64,000 nucleotides of DNA from Clostridia bacterium (GCA_017394835.1 JAFPXD010000059.1:1-64000); one strand, 5' to 3'; shown: positions 15,884 to 25,305, counted from the first letter of the stretch. Numbers and translations: made by a program. The notes: generated by a model from the letters alone, not told the origin.

Positions 15884-17086
15884 ATGAAAACTGTCGGATT
15901 GATCGCCGAATACGATCCTTTTCACAACGGTCACAAATATCATATTGAAGAATCAAAACGCATTTCCGGCGCGGAACGCGCCGTAGTGGTGATGAGCGCA
16001 AGCTTCGTTCAGCGCGGCGAGCCCGCCTGTGCGGATAAATTCACGCGGGCAGAGTGGGCGCTTGAAGGCGGCGCGGATATGGTAATAGAACTTCCCGACT
16101 TGTTTTCGGTTTCGTGCGCGGAAAGATTTGCTTCCGGCGCGGTAAGGATACTGAGCGGCACGGGAATTGTTGATTCAATCTGCTTTGGCAGCGAAACGGG
16201 CGATACGGAAGCCTTGAAGAGGATCGCTTTTTCCGAACCCGATGAGCGTTTACTTTCGGAAAAGCTCGGCGAAGGGCTCCCTTATCCCAAGGCGCTTGCG
16301 GAGGCTTCGGGGATAAAGCTCGGCCCCAACGATATTCTTGGAGCGGAATACATCCGCGCCGCGTCAAAGTACGCGCCCGGAATGGAGGTATTCTCGATCC
16401 AAAGAATGGGTTCCCGTTATGACGACAGCGAGCTTGCAGAAGAATTGAGCTCCGCTTCCGCAATAAGACATGCGCTTAAAAACTATTACGGCGAAACGAA
16501 AATGAGCCCCGCGGTGTTCGACGCGCTTTCGCGCGCTCTCCCCCGTCACGTTCTCAATTCCATATCCGAGCTCATGCGCACGGGTTCCTTCCCCGCTTCG
16601 CTCGGCGAGCTTTCGGAAGCGGCGTTATACAGGATCAGGGCAAGCTCTTCGGAAGAGCTTTCAAAGCTTCCCGAAGTTTCGGAAGGAGTCGAAAACCTGT
16701 TTGTAAGGTTCGCTTCTTCAGCGGACGATATTGAAGGAATGCTTGCGGGCGTAAAGTCAAAGCGCTATACCATGGCGCGGCTCAAGAGGATCGTGTGCTG
16801 TTCTTTATTGGGAATAACCAAAGAATTGCAGGATGAAGCCGCTGTAAACGACGAAGCGCTTTATGCAAGGGTGATCGGTGTGAAAAAAGAGGCCTCTTTT
16901 CTGCTTGAAATGCTGAATTACGCCCGCATTCCGGTTATCGTACGTTCGTCCGACAGAGAAAAGCTCCCCCCTCTTGCCGGAAGATCGGAGCAAATATCCG
17001 CTTTGGCGCACAGGGTAAGGGCTCTCGGTCAACCGTACGATAAATCCGTTGAGCAGGATGCTTCGCATCGGCTGATCGTACGATAA
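15884..17086 (+). CDS. tmcAL: tRNA(Met) cytidine acetate ligase (TmcAL/YlbM)
   Basis: 400 residues with the nucleotidyltransferase N-terminus MKTVGLIAEYDPFHNGHKYH, containing the HxGH signature, and the helix RAVVVMSASFVQRGEPA. In B. subtilis TmcAL activates acetate with ATP and makes N4-acetylcytidine at the wobble base of elongator tRNA-Met. It is divergent from pta-ackA, which makes acetate, and about 3.5 kb from a CAT-anticodon tRNA gene. It is followed 7 bases later by ylbJ. Confidence 0.93.
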   Translation: MKTVGLIAEYDPFHNGHKYHIEESKRISGAERAVVVMSASFVQRGEPACADKFTRAEWALEGGADMVIELPDLFSVSCAERFASGAVRILSGTGIVDSICFGSETGDTEALKRIAFSEPDERLLSEKLGEGLPYPKALAEASGIKLGPNDILGAEYIRAASKYAPGMEVFSIQRMGSRYDDSELAEELSSASAIRHALKNYYGETKMSPAVFDALSRALPRHVLNSISELMRTGSFPASLGELSEAALYRIRASSSEELSKLPEVSEGVENLFVRFASSADDIEGMLAGVKSKRYTMARLKRIVCCSLLGITKELQDEAAVNDEALYARVIGVKKEASFLLEMLNYARIPVIVRSSDREKLPPLAGRSEQISALAHRVRALGQPYDKSVEQDASHRLIVR

Positions 17087-17092
17087 TCTATT

Positions 17093-18166
17093 TTGTCCTT
17101 TCAATGCATATCCTTTTACATGGGATATGCTTTTTTCTTGATGTTTTTTATATTCGCATTGCTGCTGATCCCTTTCGGCGGGACCGCGGCACAGGGAGCT
17201 GCAGGCGGAATGAGGCTGTTTGCGGAATGCCTTCTCCCCTCCCTGTTTCCTTTTTTGGTATGTTCAAAAGCAATAATGATGAGCGGCAAAGCAAGAGAGT
17301 TCCTGCTCTCGGGCAAGCGTTTCCGTTTTTTCCCCGTTTGGCTGATCGCCGCGGCGTGCGGCACTCCTTCGGCCGCGCTTATTGCAAACGACGCCGTGAC
17401 ATGCGGGATGAGCAAAAGAGAAGCATCATTCCTCTGCGCTGCGGCAAACACAGCCAATCCCGGTTTTGTTATATACGCTCTTGCAAAGTCAATGCTTGGA
17501 GAAGGAAGGGCCGCGGCGCTCCTGGCTGTATCGCATTACGTTCCTTCATTATGCGCCGTACTTATTCTCGGGAGTATTCTGAACAAGCGGCCGGAAAACC
17601 ATCACTTAACCGAGCATGGCTTTTCTGTGCCCAAGGCTTCTCTCATACAAGCGATAAGCGAAGCCGCGGAGGTGATGCTTCGCATAGGCGGCACATTAGT
17701 ATTCTTCGGCGTTGTTTTCTCTCTTTTAGATAAGCTCGGCGTTTTTATGGCATTCCCGAAGTCCTGCGGCGCGTTTATAAAGGGCATTATCGAAATGACC
17801 AACGGCTTATCTCTGCTTTCAGCCGAACGCACAAGGCTTTCCCTCTGCCTTTGCTCGTTTCTTTTATCATTTGGCGGGTTATGTATTTTTGCTCAATCTA
17901 AGCTTGTTTTTCCAGAGCTCGAAGCGGCTATGTATTTGATCGTCAAGCTGCTGCACGGGAGCGTATCCTTCATCCTGACTTGGATCCTTTATCCGTTCTT
18001 CGGCGCTTCTTACGCCGTTTTCGGAAGCCTTGACAGCTCCGCCGCCTTTTCCAGCAGCGGAACGGCGCATACGGCGATACTTTTCTGCTTTGCCGCTTCG
18101 GCCGCCGTTTCCATATCTGTTGTTTCGGTGTTTTCAAGGCTCATAAAGAAAGGCGGCGGCAGATAA
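17093..18166 (+). CDS. ylbJ: Sporulation integral membrane protein YlbJ-like
   Basis: About 357 residues with 8 or so hydrophobic segments and the family landmarks LLPSLFPFLV, then CGTPSAALIANDAV and NTANPGFV (gate/nucleoside-recognition type repeats). In B. subtilis YlbJ is made in the mother cell and is needed for spore heat resistance. It lies next to tmcAL, as ylbM lies near ylbJ in Bacilli. The first residues are not fixed: a later in-frame Met is possible. Confidence 0.85.
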   Translation: MSFQCISFYMGYAFFLMFFIFALLLIPFGGTAAQGAAGGMRLFAECLLPSLFPFLVCSKAIMMSGKAREFLLSGKRFRFFPVWLIAAACGTPSAALIANDAVTCGMSKREASFLCAAANTANPGFVIYALAKSMLGEGRAAALLAVSHYVPSLCAVLILGSILNKRPENHHLTEHGFSVPKASLIQAISEAAEVMLRIGGTLVFFGVVFSLLDKLGVFMAFPKSCGAFIKGIIEMTNGLSLLSAERTRLSLCLCSFLLSFGGLCIFAQSKLVFPELEAAMYLIVKLLHGSVSFILTWILYPFFGASYAVFGSLDSSAAFSSSGTAHTAILFCFAASAAVSISVVSVFSRLIKKGGGR

Positions 18167-18178
18167 ACTGCCGCCGCC
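18152..18178. terminator. Terminator between convergent genes
   Basis: An 11-bp GC-only inverted repeat (GGCGGCGGCAG) spanning the ylbJ stop. It lacks a clear T run but sits exactly between converging transcripts. Confidence 0.5.
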
Positions 18179-18195
18179 AGACGGATCAAATGCAA

Positions 18196-18933
18196 TTATT
18201 CGTCCGCATCGGGCTCTTCTTCTTCGTCTTCCTTCTTCTTCTTACGCTTGAAGAGACCGAAGAAGCCTTCGTCTTCTTCCTCATCTTCCTCTGCTGCGGC
18301 GGGCTCTGCGGGAGCGGGCTCCGCAGGCTTAGCAGGCTCGGAAAAATCGGGCTTGGGAACAACGCCCAGATCCTTGCGGTTGATTTCCACTATATCGTAG
18401 TAATCCTCAAGGAACTGCATGAGGGAACCGAGCACGCCGTCCGCATAGGTCTTGGCGTTCTCATAAACCGTTTTGGCGTTGTATTCCGCCTTGCGCTCAA
18501 GAAGCTCCGCTCGATGCTCCGCTTCGGTCACTATATCATGCTCTTCGAGGATCTGCTCGCGGGTCTTCTTCGCTTCCTCGATTATGCTGTTCGCCTGGGC
18601 TTCGGCGGCGGTGATAATGGACTTTTTCTTTGACTCCGCCTCGGAAAGGACGGCCTCCGCCCTCGCCCTTGCGTTGTCAACGACCTCTGTTGCGTACTGA
18701 TCGGCCTTATCGGTGATCTTATCCGCCTCGGTCACGATGCTTTCCGCCTTGCGGAGATCTTCGGGGATGCAGGCTTTAAGATCGCCGAGGATACTGTAAA
18801 CCTCTTCCCTGTCAACTATGCGTTTGTCTGTGTTGCCGCCAAAGCGGGGCGCGGGGCTCTGGTCGATAGCCTCTTCGAGATCGGCGATCATCCGGAAGCA
18901 CTCAATGATGATGGAGTCGGGGTTCTTAGCCAT
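18196..18933 (-). CDS. Coiled-coil protein, F0-b/V-ATPase-H-like, next to coaD
   Basis: 245 residues. A mixed N-terminal 60 leads into a long Ala/Glu/Lys-rich coiled coil (about 65-170) of the kind seen in ATP synthase subunit b and DivIVA-like proteins. A Pro/Glu linker follows, then a very acidic/basic tail (EDEEEDEGFFGLFKRKKKKEDEEEE type). There is no membrane segment. Such genes commonly follow coaD in Clostridia. The function is unknown; a scaffold or cell-envelope role is possible. AAGGAGAG precedes the ATG. Confidence 0.75.
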   Translation of the reverse strand: MAKNPDSIIIECFRMIADLEEAIDQSPAPRFGGNTDKRIVDREEVYSILGDLKACIPEDLRKAESIVTEADKITDKADQYATEVVDNARARAEAVLSEAESKKKSIITAAEAQANSIIEEAKKTREQILEEHDIVTEAEHRAELLERKAEYNAKTVYENAKTYADGVLGSLMQFLEDYYDIVEINRKDLGVVPKPDFSEPAKPAEPAPAEPAAAEEDEEEDEGFFGLFKRKKKKEDEEEEPDADE

Positions 18934-18936
18934 ATA

Positions 18937-19407
18937 TCAATCTCTCCTTAGAATTTTATGATCAGCATTCGGTACAAGTCCATCAATGCTAATTCCGATT
19001 TCAATAAGCTGGCGGACAAGGCTCGAGCTTATGTAGGCGTATTCCGCCTTTGCAATGAGATAAACCGTCTTTAATTCGGGGGCGATCTTTGTGTTGACCG
19101 ATTCGAGCATCGATTCGTACTCAACGTCAGAACCGTTCCTGATGCCCCTTACAATGACGTTTATGCCCTTTTTGCGGCAGTAATCCGTAAGAAGGCCCGA
19201 ATCGTGATCCGCTTCGGCATTGGGGATATCCTTTATAGCGTCCCGAATGAGCTCCATCCTTTCCTCAAGGGAGAACTGCCTGCTTTTTGCGGGATTATCG
19301 AGGATCGAAACATAGACCTTATCGAATATTTCGGCCGCCCTACGGATTATTTCGACGTGCCCGATCGTGATCGGATCGAAACTGCCGGGAAATACTGCTT
19401 TCGTCAT
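18937..19407 (-). CDS. coaD: Phosphopantetheine adenylyltransferase
   Basis: 156 residues, with PGSFDPITIGHVEII carrying the TxGH nucleotidyl-transfer motif, RGIRNGSDVEYE, and the C-terminal ISSSLVRQL. It catalyses the fourth step of CoA synthesis, joining AMP to 4'-phosphopantetheine. Its ATG overlaps the rsmD stop by 4 bases (translational coupling). Confidence 0.97.
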   Translation of the reverse strand: MTKAVFPGSFDPITIGHVEIIRRAAEIFDKVYVSILDNPAKSRQFSLEERMELIRDAIKDIPNAEADHDSGLLTDYCRKKGINVIVRGIRNGSDVEYESMLESVNTKIAPELKTVYLIAKAEYAYISSSLVRQLIEIGISIDGLVPNADHKILRRD

Positions 19408-19967
19408 TCTTCCTCCGCTCCTTCGAAAACCGCCTTGGTCACGAAGGAATCACCGTATTTTTTCGGTTTCTTTACCGTGAACCCATCAGGGAAAACGGGT
19501 GGGTTTTCTTTTGAATGCTCACAGAGCACGATCGCCCCTTCATTCAAAAGATCAAGCCGGGTAAGGAGCTCCAGCGCCCTGTTTTCAAGATCCAGAGCAT
19601 AGGGCGGATCGAGAAGAACTATATCGAACCGCTTGCCGCCCCTTGAAAGCTCCGACAAGAGCGCTATCGAATCGCCGTAATGCAGCGAGGATACGCCGGT
19701 AAAACCGAGCTTTTCGATATTGGACTTGATGACAGAATACGCCTGCCTGTCGTTATCGCAAAAGACAGCATGCTTCGCCCCGCGGGAAAGCGCTTCTATA
19801 CCGAGCCCTCCGCTGCCGGAAAAAAGATCCAAAACCTCAGCCCCTTCGATATCGAACTGGATCATGCCGAACATCGCCTCCTTTACCTTGGCAAGCGTCG
19901 GCCTCGTATTCGAACCCTTCGGAGCGGTTATCTCCCTTCCTTTTGCGGAACCCGCGATCACGCGCAT
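19404..19967 (-). CDS. rsmD: 16S rRNA (guanine966-N2)-methyltransferase
   Basis: 187 residues with SAM-binding LFSGSGGLGIEALSRG and the catalytic DPPY motif (LLDPPYALD). It modifies G966 (E. coli numbering) in helix 31 of 16S rRNA during 30S assembly. rsmD-coaD is a classic bacterial pair. The start has GAGGTG upstream. Confidence 0.95.
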   Translation of the reverse strand: MRVIAGSAKGREITAPKGSNTRPTLAKVKEAMFGMIQFDIEGAEVLDLFSGSGGLGIEALSRGAKHAVFCDNDRQAYSVIKSNIEKLGFTGVSSLHYGDSIALLSELSRGGKRFDIVLLDPPYALDLENRALELLTRLDLLNEGAIVLCEHSKENPPVFPDGFTVKKPKKYGDSFVTKAVFEGAEEE

Positions 19968-20053
19968 CTTTTCACCTCATATACTTTTTTCTATTTTAGC
20001 ACCATATTCGACGATATTCAATAGGGCTTTAGCAAAAAAACACAAAATATTGT

Positions 20054-20623
20054 TCAGATGAGCAAGGTTTTGCTCGGTGTGACCACAATATCTACCGTTT
20101 TATCCGTTTCTTCGACCGGCACTTCAAGGATGAGCTGGCAGTCGAAGCCTGCTGCGATGGTCAGGCATGAGCATCTTGCAAGGAGCCTGTCATAATAGCC
20201 TCCGCCCTGCCCAAGCCTTCGCCCGGCGGCGTCGAATCCTATTGCGGGAAGGATTATCGCATCGAGTTCATCCGCAGCGATCTCCCTTGCTCTGCTTTCA
20301 TCCGGTTCCATTATGCCGTAGGCGCCCGTTATAAAGCCGTTTTCCTCCGCGGGTATCAGAAGGCGCAGACCGTTGTTTTGAGTGCAGAGCGGGAATACGG
20401 GCGTAATACCGCGCGCTTTGAGCTGTTCCACGGCGGGGAGTATATCGAGCTCATACTTCATAGGCATGTATGCAAGAACAAAACGCGCGCCTTTCAGCCC
20501 TTCCAAGGCTTCGATCCTTTCCGCAACGGCTTTTGCGGAGAGTGCTCTTTCCTCGTCCGAAAGCGAACGCCTTTGCTCGCGTATCCTTTTCCTGAGCATG
20601 GATTTGATTTCAGCTATCTCCAT
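20054..20623 (-). CDS. fthC: 5-formyltetrahydrofolate cyclo-ligase
   Basis: 189 residues. The signature GRRLGQGGGYYDRLL binds ATP, and the N-terminal RKRIREQRRSLSDEE helix is typical. It converts 5-formyl-THF to 5,10-methenyl-THF using ATP, salvaging a folate by-product. It is the last gene before an 86-base gap ahead of rsmD. Confidence 0.93.
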   Translation of the reverse strand: MEIAEIKSMLRKRIREQRRSLSDEERALSAKAVAERIEALEGLKGARFVLAYMPMKYELDILPAVEQLKARGITPVFPLCTQNNGLRLLIPAEENGFITGAYGIMEPDESRAREIAADELDAIILPAIGFDAAGRRLGQGGGYYDRLLARCSCLTIAAGFDCQLILEVPVEETDKTVDIVVTPSKTLLI

Positions 20624-20677
20624 TTTATCCGCCTTTTCAAGTGTCCTTTTGATTTGAAAGCCGCCTTTGGCGCTCCT

Positions 20678-21847
20678 TCAAGCCCTATGGCAGATCCTGC
20701 CGTTTATAACGGTCATCACGCAATGAGTATAAACTTCGAGGGGATCCCCGTCGAACACGGCTATATCCGCATCCTTGCCGGGCTCCAAACTGCCAACGCG
20801 GTCGTCAAGCCCGGTGATCCTTGCTGCGTTTATTGTGATCGACTTCAGCGCCTCATACCTCGGGAGCCCCTCCCTTACCGAAAGGCCCGCGCAAATGGGC
20901 AGATACTGCTCGGGAATAACCGGATGATCGGTCATCATGGCAAATTCGATGCCGTTTTGGTACAGTGTGACGGGAGCCTTGAAGCTTTGATTGCGAAGCT
21001 CTATCTTGCCCCTGTCGCAGAGAAGCGGCCCGATTATTATTCCCGCGCCCGTATCCCTTATGCCCTCCTTCAAAAGCTCTGGGATCATATAGCCCTCCGT
21101 GCAGTGATCGAGGGTAACGCGTATTTCAAACTCACGCGCTATGCGAAGCGCAGTCAGTATGTCGTCCGCTCTGTGCGCGTGTATCTTAAGCGGAAGCTCG
21201 CGGCGGATCACGGGCAGCATCGCTTCCATAGCGAGGTCTTTATCCGGCGCCTTGGAGGGATCTTCCTTCGCGGCTTCGAGCTTGCGTTCGTATTCCTTCG
21301 CCTTTGTCAGCGTTTTGCGGAGCGTCGCCGCTATCTGCATACGGGTGTATATAGTGTGTCGGCTCTCGTAAACGCGCTTGGGGTTTTCGCCGAAAGCGGC
21401 TTTCATGCCGACCGGGAAACGAAGCACCATATCCTCAACGTCGCGTCCGTAGGTTTTTATCGCAACGAACTGTCCGCCCACAACGTTTGCGGAGCCGGGC
21501 CCTGTCACGCAGGTGGTAACGCCGCCGCGCATTGCCTCTTCGAAGCATTTATCATATGGGTTTATGGCGTCTATCGCACGGAGCTCGGGCGTGGAGGTCG
21601 AAGACATCTCGTTCCCGTCGTCACCCTCAAAGCCCATGCCGTCTTCAAACATGCCTATATGGCAGTGAGCGTCTATGACGCCGGGAATGACCGTCTTTCC
21701 TGTAAGGTCGATCTCTTCCGCGCCATCAAATCGCAGGTCCTTCCCCACCGCCTTTATTACGCCGCCTTCAACGGCTACATCTCCAATGAATTCTTTTTCA
21801 AGATCGGGCGCCATCGTTATAAGATTTGCGTTTTTCAGTATAAACAT
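20678..21847 (-). CDS. Amidohydrolase (imidazolonepropionase-like)
   Basis: 389 residues of the metal-dependent amidohydrolase superfamily: VIDAHCHIGMFEDG gives the HxH pair, IHAHRADDIL and LDHCTEG give the later His residues, and MTDHPVIP gives the catalytic Asp. The small beta domains at both ends (ALITMAP-type start, DADIAVFDGDPLE near the end) are present. There is no signal peptide. The substrate is unknown. It lies 13 bases after the BirA-NnrD fusion. Confidence 0.88.
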   Translation of the reverse strand: MFILKNANLITMAPDLEKEFIGDVAVEGGVIKAVGKDLRFDGAEEIDLTGKTVIPGVIDAHCHIGMFEDGMGFEGDDGNEMSSTSTPELRAIDAINPYDKCFEEAMRGGVTTCVTGPGSANVVGGQFVAIKTYGRDVEDMVLRFPVGMKAAFGENPKRVYESRHTIYTRMQIAATLRKTLTKAKEYERKLEAAKEDPSKAPDKDLAMEAMLPVIRRELPLKIHAHRADDILTALRIAREFEIRVTLDHCTEGYMIPELLKEGIRDTGAGIIIGPLLCDRGKIELRNQSFKAPVTLYQNGIEFAMMTDHPVIPEQYLPICAGLSVREGLPRYEALKSITINAARITGLDDRVGSLEPGKDADIAVFDGDPLEVYTHCVMTVINGRICHRA

Positions 21848-21860
21848 AGGTGTTTCTCCT

Positions 21861-23444
21861 TTATTGAATTTCAGTTGATATTACATCGATTATATCGGTC
21901 GCGCCGGCAAATCTGTTTCTCAGAAAGCAGATGACTTCCTCCGCCGAAACGCCTAAAAGGTAAGCTCCGAGCGAGGCCGCGTCAAAGGGCTTGACCTTCT
22001 GCGCCATCAGCCCCGCGATCAAACCCGCAAGCACGTCTCCGCTGCCGCCCTTTGCAAGCGCTTCGTTGCCGCTGTCGTTATATCGAATGACTCCTGCGGG
22101 CGATACGACTGCGCTGTAATGGGATTTCATCAAAACGTTACAGCCGTATTTCAATGCGAATTCCTTTGCGCAGGAGGTGAGATCCGCAGCCGCGCGTTCG
22201 GTTTCGCACTCCATAAGCCTGCCCATTTCGCCGGGATGCGGAGTTATCACGGTATTTTCATGCAGGAGCTCCAGCAATTCTCTGTGCTTTGACATGGTGT
22301 TGAGAGCGTCGGCGTCTATAACGCATTTTTTACCGCTCTTAAGAACTTTTTCAAGCAAGGCGCGAGTCCTTTCGGAAACGCCCATGCCGCATCCGATGCA
22401 GATGGAATCCGCCCATTCTATAAGCTCGTCCGCCTTATTGCAGTCGGTCACGAGCATTGCTTCCGGTACGGCGGCAAACGAAGCCTTTATTTCTTCCGGA
22501 ATCAGCGCTCTTGTAAGGCCCGCGCCGGCTCTTATGCACGCTTTGGTGCTCATCAGCGCCGCGCCGGGCATATCGGGCGAACCGACGATCATTGCCGCTT
22601 TGCCGAACGCGCCTTTATTGGCAAAGGGCTTGGGCTTTGGCATGAGTTTCTTTGCAAGCGCGCGGTCGATCGTGCGCATGTTCCTTATTGAAACGTCGCC
22701 GGAATAGACGACGTCCGATACGCCGCCTTCGAACCTGACTATAAGCTGGCCGTTCGGAGCGAGCCTTTCGCCCATTCCGTAACGGATGCTTTTGCCGTTA
22801 TCGACCGATACGTGATGCCCGAGCGTTATGCAGTCTTCCGCAAATCCTTTAAGAAATCCGTTTGGATCCTTCATAAGATACTCATACTGAAGCTTGAATT
22901 GCTTAAGTATCTCATCCACGGCTTTCAGCACGTCGATGTACTTGCCGTAATGAAGATATACGCTCGTTGCGGGCTGCAGAAGGTCATCCGGCATGGTACG
23001 TGCGTTGAGATTCAGCCCGATTCCTATTATCGCGTATTTTGCGTTATCGAGCCGCATGGTCTCCGAAAGGATGCCGCATACCTTTTCGTATGAATCGGAG
23101 GTTATGACGTCATTCGGCCACTTGACAGAAAGCCGCATCCCATTCCTCGTCAGCTTCATCACGGCGTTTTTTACCGCGACAGCCGCGGCAAGATTGAGCA
23201 TCGGTATTTTTTCCATCGCAAGCCTTGTCTTTACGACTATGCTCATCATAACGGAATCTTCGGTATTTATCCATTTGCGGTCGTTTCTGCCCCTGCCGTC
23301 CGTCTGCTCCCCCGCAACGTGTACGCTGAAATGCATCTGTTCCTTGCTGTGCTTAACGGCGCGCATGGCGACGGAGTTGGTGGAATCGACGCAGTCGTAT
23401 GTATAGACCGTAAATGGGTACATTCCGTAAACGGCGTTATCCAC
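21861..23444 (-). CDS. Fusion: biotin-protein ligase + ADP/ATP-dependent NAD(P)HX dehydratase
   Basis: 527 residues holding two complete enzymes. Residues about 10-250 are a BirA catalytic domain without the DNA-binding HTH: the biotin/adenylate loop TDGRGRNDRKW and VKWPNDV, then the SH3-like C-terminal part. Residues about 255-520 are a YjeF C-terminal/NnrD ribokinase-fold enzyme with GAALMSTKACIRAGAG, the substrate motif TPHPGEMGRL and the ATP loop AKGGSGDVLAGLIAG. The first biotinylates carboxylases; the second repairs hydrated NAD(P)H. The usual NnrE epimerase part is absent. No stop or frameshift separates the halves, so the fusion looks real. Its start overlaps recX by 8 bases. Confidence 0.9.
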   Translation of the reverse strand: MDNAVYGMYPFTVYTYDCVDSTNSVAMRAVKHSKEQMHFSVHVAGEQTDGRGRNDRKWINTEDSVMMSIVVKTRLAMEKIPMLNLAAAVAVKNAVMKLTRNGMRLSVKWPNDVITSDSYEKVCGILSETMRLDNAKYAIIGIGLNLNARTMPDDLLQPATSVYLHYGKYIDVLKAVDEILKQFKLQYEYLMKDPNGFLKGFAEDCITLGHHVSVDNGKSIRYGMGERLAPNGQLIVRFEGGVSDVVYSGDVSIRNMRTIDRALAKKLMPKPKPFANKGAFGKAAMIVGSPDMPGAALMSTKACIRAGAGLTRALIPEEIKASFAAVPEAMLVTDCNKADELIEWADSICIGCGMGVSERTRALLEKVLKSGKKCVIDADALNTMSKHRELLELLHENTVITPHPGEMGRLMECETERAAADLTSCAKEFALKYGCNVLMKSHYSAVVSPAGVIRYNDSGNEALAKGGSGDVLAGLIAGLMAQKVKPFDAASLGAYLLGVSAEEVICFLRNRFAGATDIIDVISTEIQ

Positions 23445-23922
23445 GGTTTTCAGCCTCCCTCATGGCGCTCATAATGGTATCATGCGAAAAACCGCGCGTC
23501 TTGAGCCTTGAATAGATGCGGCGAAGTCTTCCTTCCTCGTCTTCAACGGAAGAGAGCTGGCGCATGAACTTTCGGGCCACCTCTACGGCGTTTTCAAACT
23601 CAACGGAATCATCCGTTTCGTCAAGGGCTTCCTCTATTATATCTTCCGGCACAAAATGAGCCTTGAGCTGTTCCTTAAGGCGAAAGCGGGAAACGGGCTT
23701 TGAAGCGAGGCGCGACTCTATAAAATCGCGCGCGTATTTGCGGTCGTCCAAAAGACCGGTTTCTGTAAGCCTATCTACCGTCTGCATTATTTCGCCTTCC
23801 GAATAGGAGCCCTCGTCAAGCTTCAATTCCACTTCGCGTACGGTTCTCGCCTTCGGCGTCAGGAATTTAAGCGCCGTATCGTAAGCGGAAGGGCAGCCCG
23901 CGGGCTTCTGTTTCTTTGCCAT
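23437..23922 (-). CDS. recX: Regulatory protein RecX
   Basis: 161 residues from the ATG at 23922, chosen because GGAGGAG lies just before it; the longer frame to 24060 has no such site. RecX modulates RecA filaments. The tandem three-helix repeats are visible (ALKFLTPKARTVREVELKL, then LLDDRKYARDFIESRL, then IYSRLKTRGFSHDTI). recA is not in the window. The gene lies downstream of the flippase gene with 40 bases between the two. Confidence 0.9.
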   Translation of the reverse strand: MAKKQKPAGCPSAYDTALKFLTPKARTVREVELKLDEGSYSEGEIMQTVDRLTETGLLDDRKYARDFIESRLASKPVSRFRLKEQLKAHFVPEDIIEEALDETDDSVEFENAVEVARKFMRQLSSVEDEEGRLRRIYSRLKTRGFSHDTIMSAMREAENRG

Positions 23923-23962
23923 GATCTCTCCTCCGAAATGTGTTTGTATCATTCTAACACAT

Positions 23963-25270
23963 TCAAGCTGTATTCGCCATACCTCGGCGCCATTTATTTG
24001 ACAGAAAGATGAGGCATATGATAAGTCCCGCGCATTCGCATACGGCCAAACCCGCCGCATGACCTGCCAACCCCATCGAAGGGGTCAGTATAAGGAGCAT
24101 AACGAGCGATGCGGCTTCCGTAAGGATCGTCACATACAGCACGTTTTTCTGCATGAGCATGCCGTTTAGCGAGGCTGTGCAGACAGTCCTCAAAAACGCG
24201 GCAAACGCGAATACGGCAAGCGGACAAAGCACGCTGCTTCCGCAAGAAGCTCCGAACAGTTTGAGCGAGAGCCTGTCGCCCCAAACGATCGCCGCAAGCA
24301 TTGACAGCGCTCCCGCGGCCGCAGCGGCGGCCAAAGCTTTTTTGACACTCTTTTCCGGCGAGTTTCCCCTTGCGGCCAGAACGGAAACCTTTGGAGAAAG
24401 CACGGCGGCGACCGCGCCGACGAAAGCCATCGGAAGCATGACGAGGGGAAGCGCCGCATTGTTGAACACTCCTATGAGTGAAAGCGCCTCTTCACGTTCC
24501 ATGCCGGATCTCGCCAAGGCTCCCGGAAGCAGCAGCGCTCCGGCGGAAGAAAAAACCGTTCCCGCAAGAGCGGTCAGTATGGAAGGAAAGGCGGCCGATC
24601 TTAATCTTTTGCCGATCTCGGAATTGTATTTGACCGATGCTTTTTTATTGGGACATATCGCTGCAAACGATATTCCGAGCACGCTCACGCTGAAAAGCTC
24701 CGATATGAGCATCCCGCAAATTATAAGCCGGACTTTTTCGGAGCCGGATATGCCGCCGTATGCTCCAAGCAGGTATCTCACCGCAGCAAAGCGGATGCAT
24801 TGTTCCGCAAGCTCCGAAAAAGCGCATAATGAAAAACGGCCTTTACCCATGTGGATGGCCTTGAATACGTTTTCAAATCCGGTAAGGAGTATGCATGCCA
24901 GCAAAGGAACGAAGGATGGGATCAATTCTGGCTCGCGCATGACCCCTGCGCCGATCCCTTTTGAAAACAGCATTACGACAGCGGCGCAAAAGCCCCACAA
25001 CACGATCAGAAGCTTCACGGAAGCGCGTAAAAGCGGCCGCGTTTCCTCCCCTTCTGTCCTTGCCGCAAGCGCCGTCAGTGCGGGGCACGAGCCGTAAACG
25101 CATACCGCGCTCACGACGGCATAGATCTGCATCACAAGCGAATAAAGACCCATCGCTTCGCTTCCCGCGCTCTTCAAAAGGGCCGCCCTGTAAGCGAAGC
25201 CGATGAGCCTCAGCACTGCGTTGGAACAAAAAAGCATCAACACTCTGTAAGCTGAGTTCCGGCTCTTCAT
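23963..25270 (-). CDS. SpoVB/MATE-type lipid-linked oligosaccharide flippase
   Basis: 435 residues with about 12-14 membrane helices, starting SRNSAYRVLMLFCSNAVLRLIGFAYR, the usual first helix of the MVF/polysaccharide biosynthesis family. Stage V sporulation protein B of B. subtilis is the closest recognised type, acting in spore cortex peptidoglycan synthesis. The family also includes lipid II flippases, so sporulation is an inference supported by ylbJ nearby. Confidence 0.85.
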   Translation of the reverse strand: MKSRNSAYRVLMLFCSNAVLRLIGFAYRAALLKSAGSEAMGLYSLVMQIYAVVSAVCVYGSCPALTALAARTEGEETRPLLRASVKLLIVLWGFCAAVVMLFSKGIGAGVMREPELIPSFVPLLACILLTGFENVFKAIHMGKGRFSLCAFSELAEQCIRFAAVRYLLGAYGGISGSEKVRLIICGMLISELFSVSVLGISFAAICPNKKASVKYNSEIGKRLRSAAFPSILTALAGTVFSSAGALLLPGALARSGMEREEALSLIGVFNNAALPLVMLPMAFVGAVAAVLSPKVSVLAARGNSPEKSVKKALAAAAAAGALSMLAAIVWGDRLSLKLFGASCGSSVLCPLAVFAFAAFLRTVCTASLNGMLMQKNVLYVTILTEAASLVMLLILTPSMGLAGHAAGLAVCECAGLIICLIFLSNKWRRGMANTA

Positions 25271-25305
25271 ACAGAATGTTAATGCTCGTTTTGCCGGTTT
25301 ATTCC

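Noticed and set aside
20378..21934. 518-codon plus-strand ORF opposite the cyclo-ligase and amidohydrolase genes
   Set aside because: It is antisense to two recognised enzymes with full motifs; no family resemblance or ribosome site.
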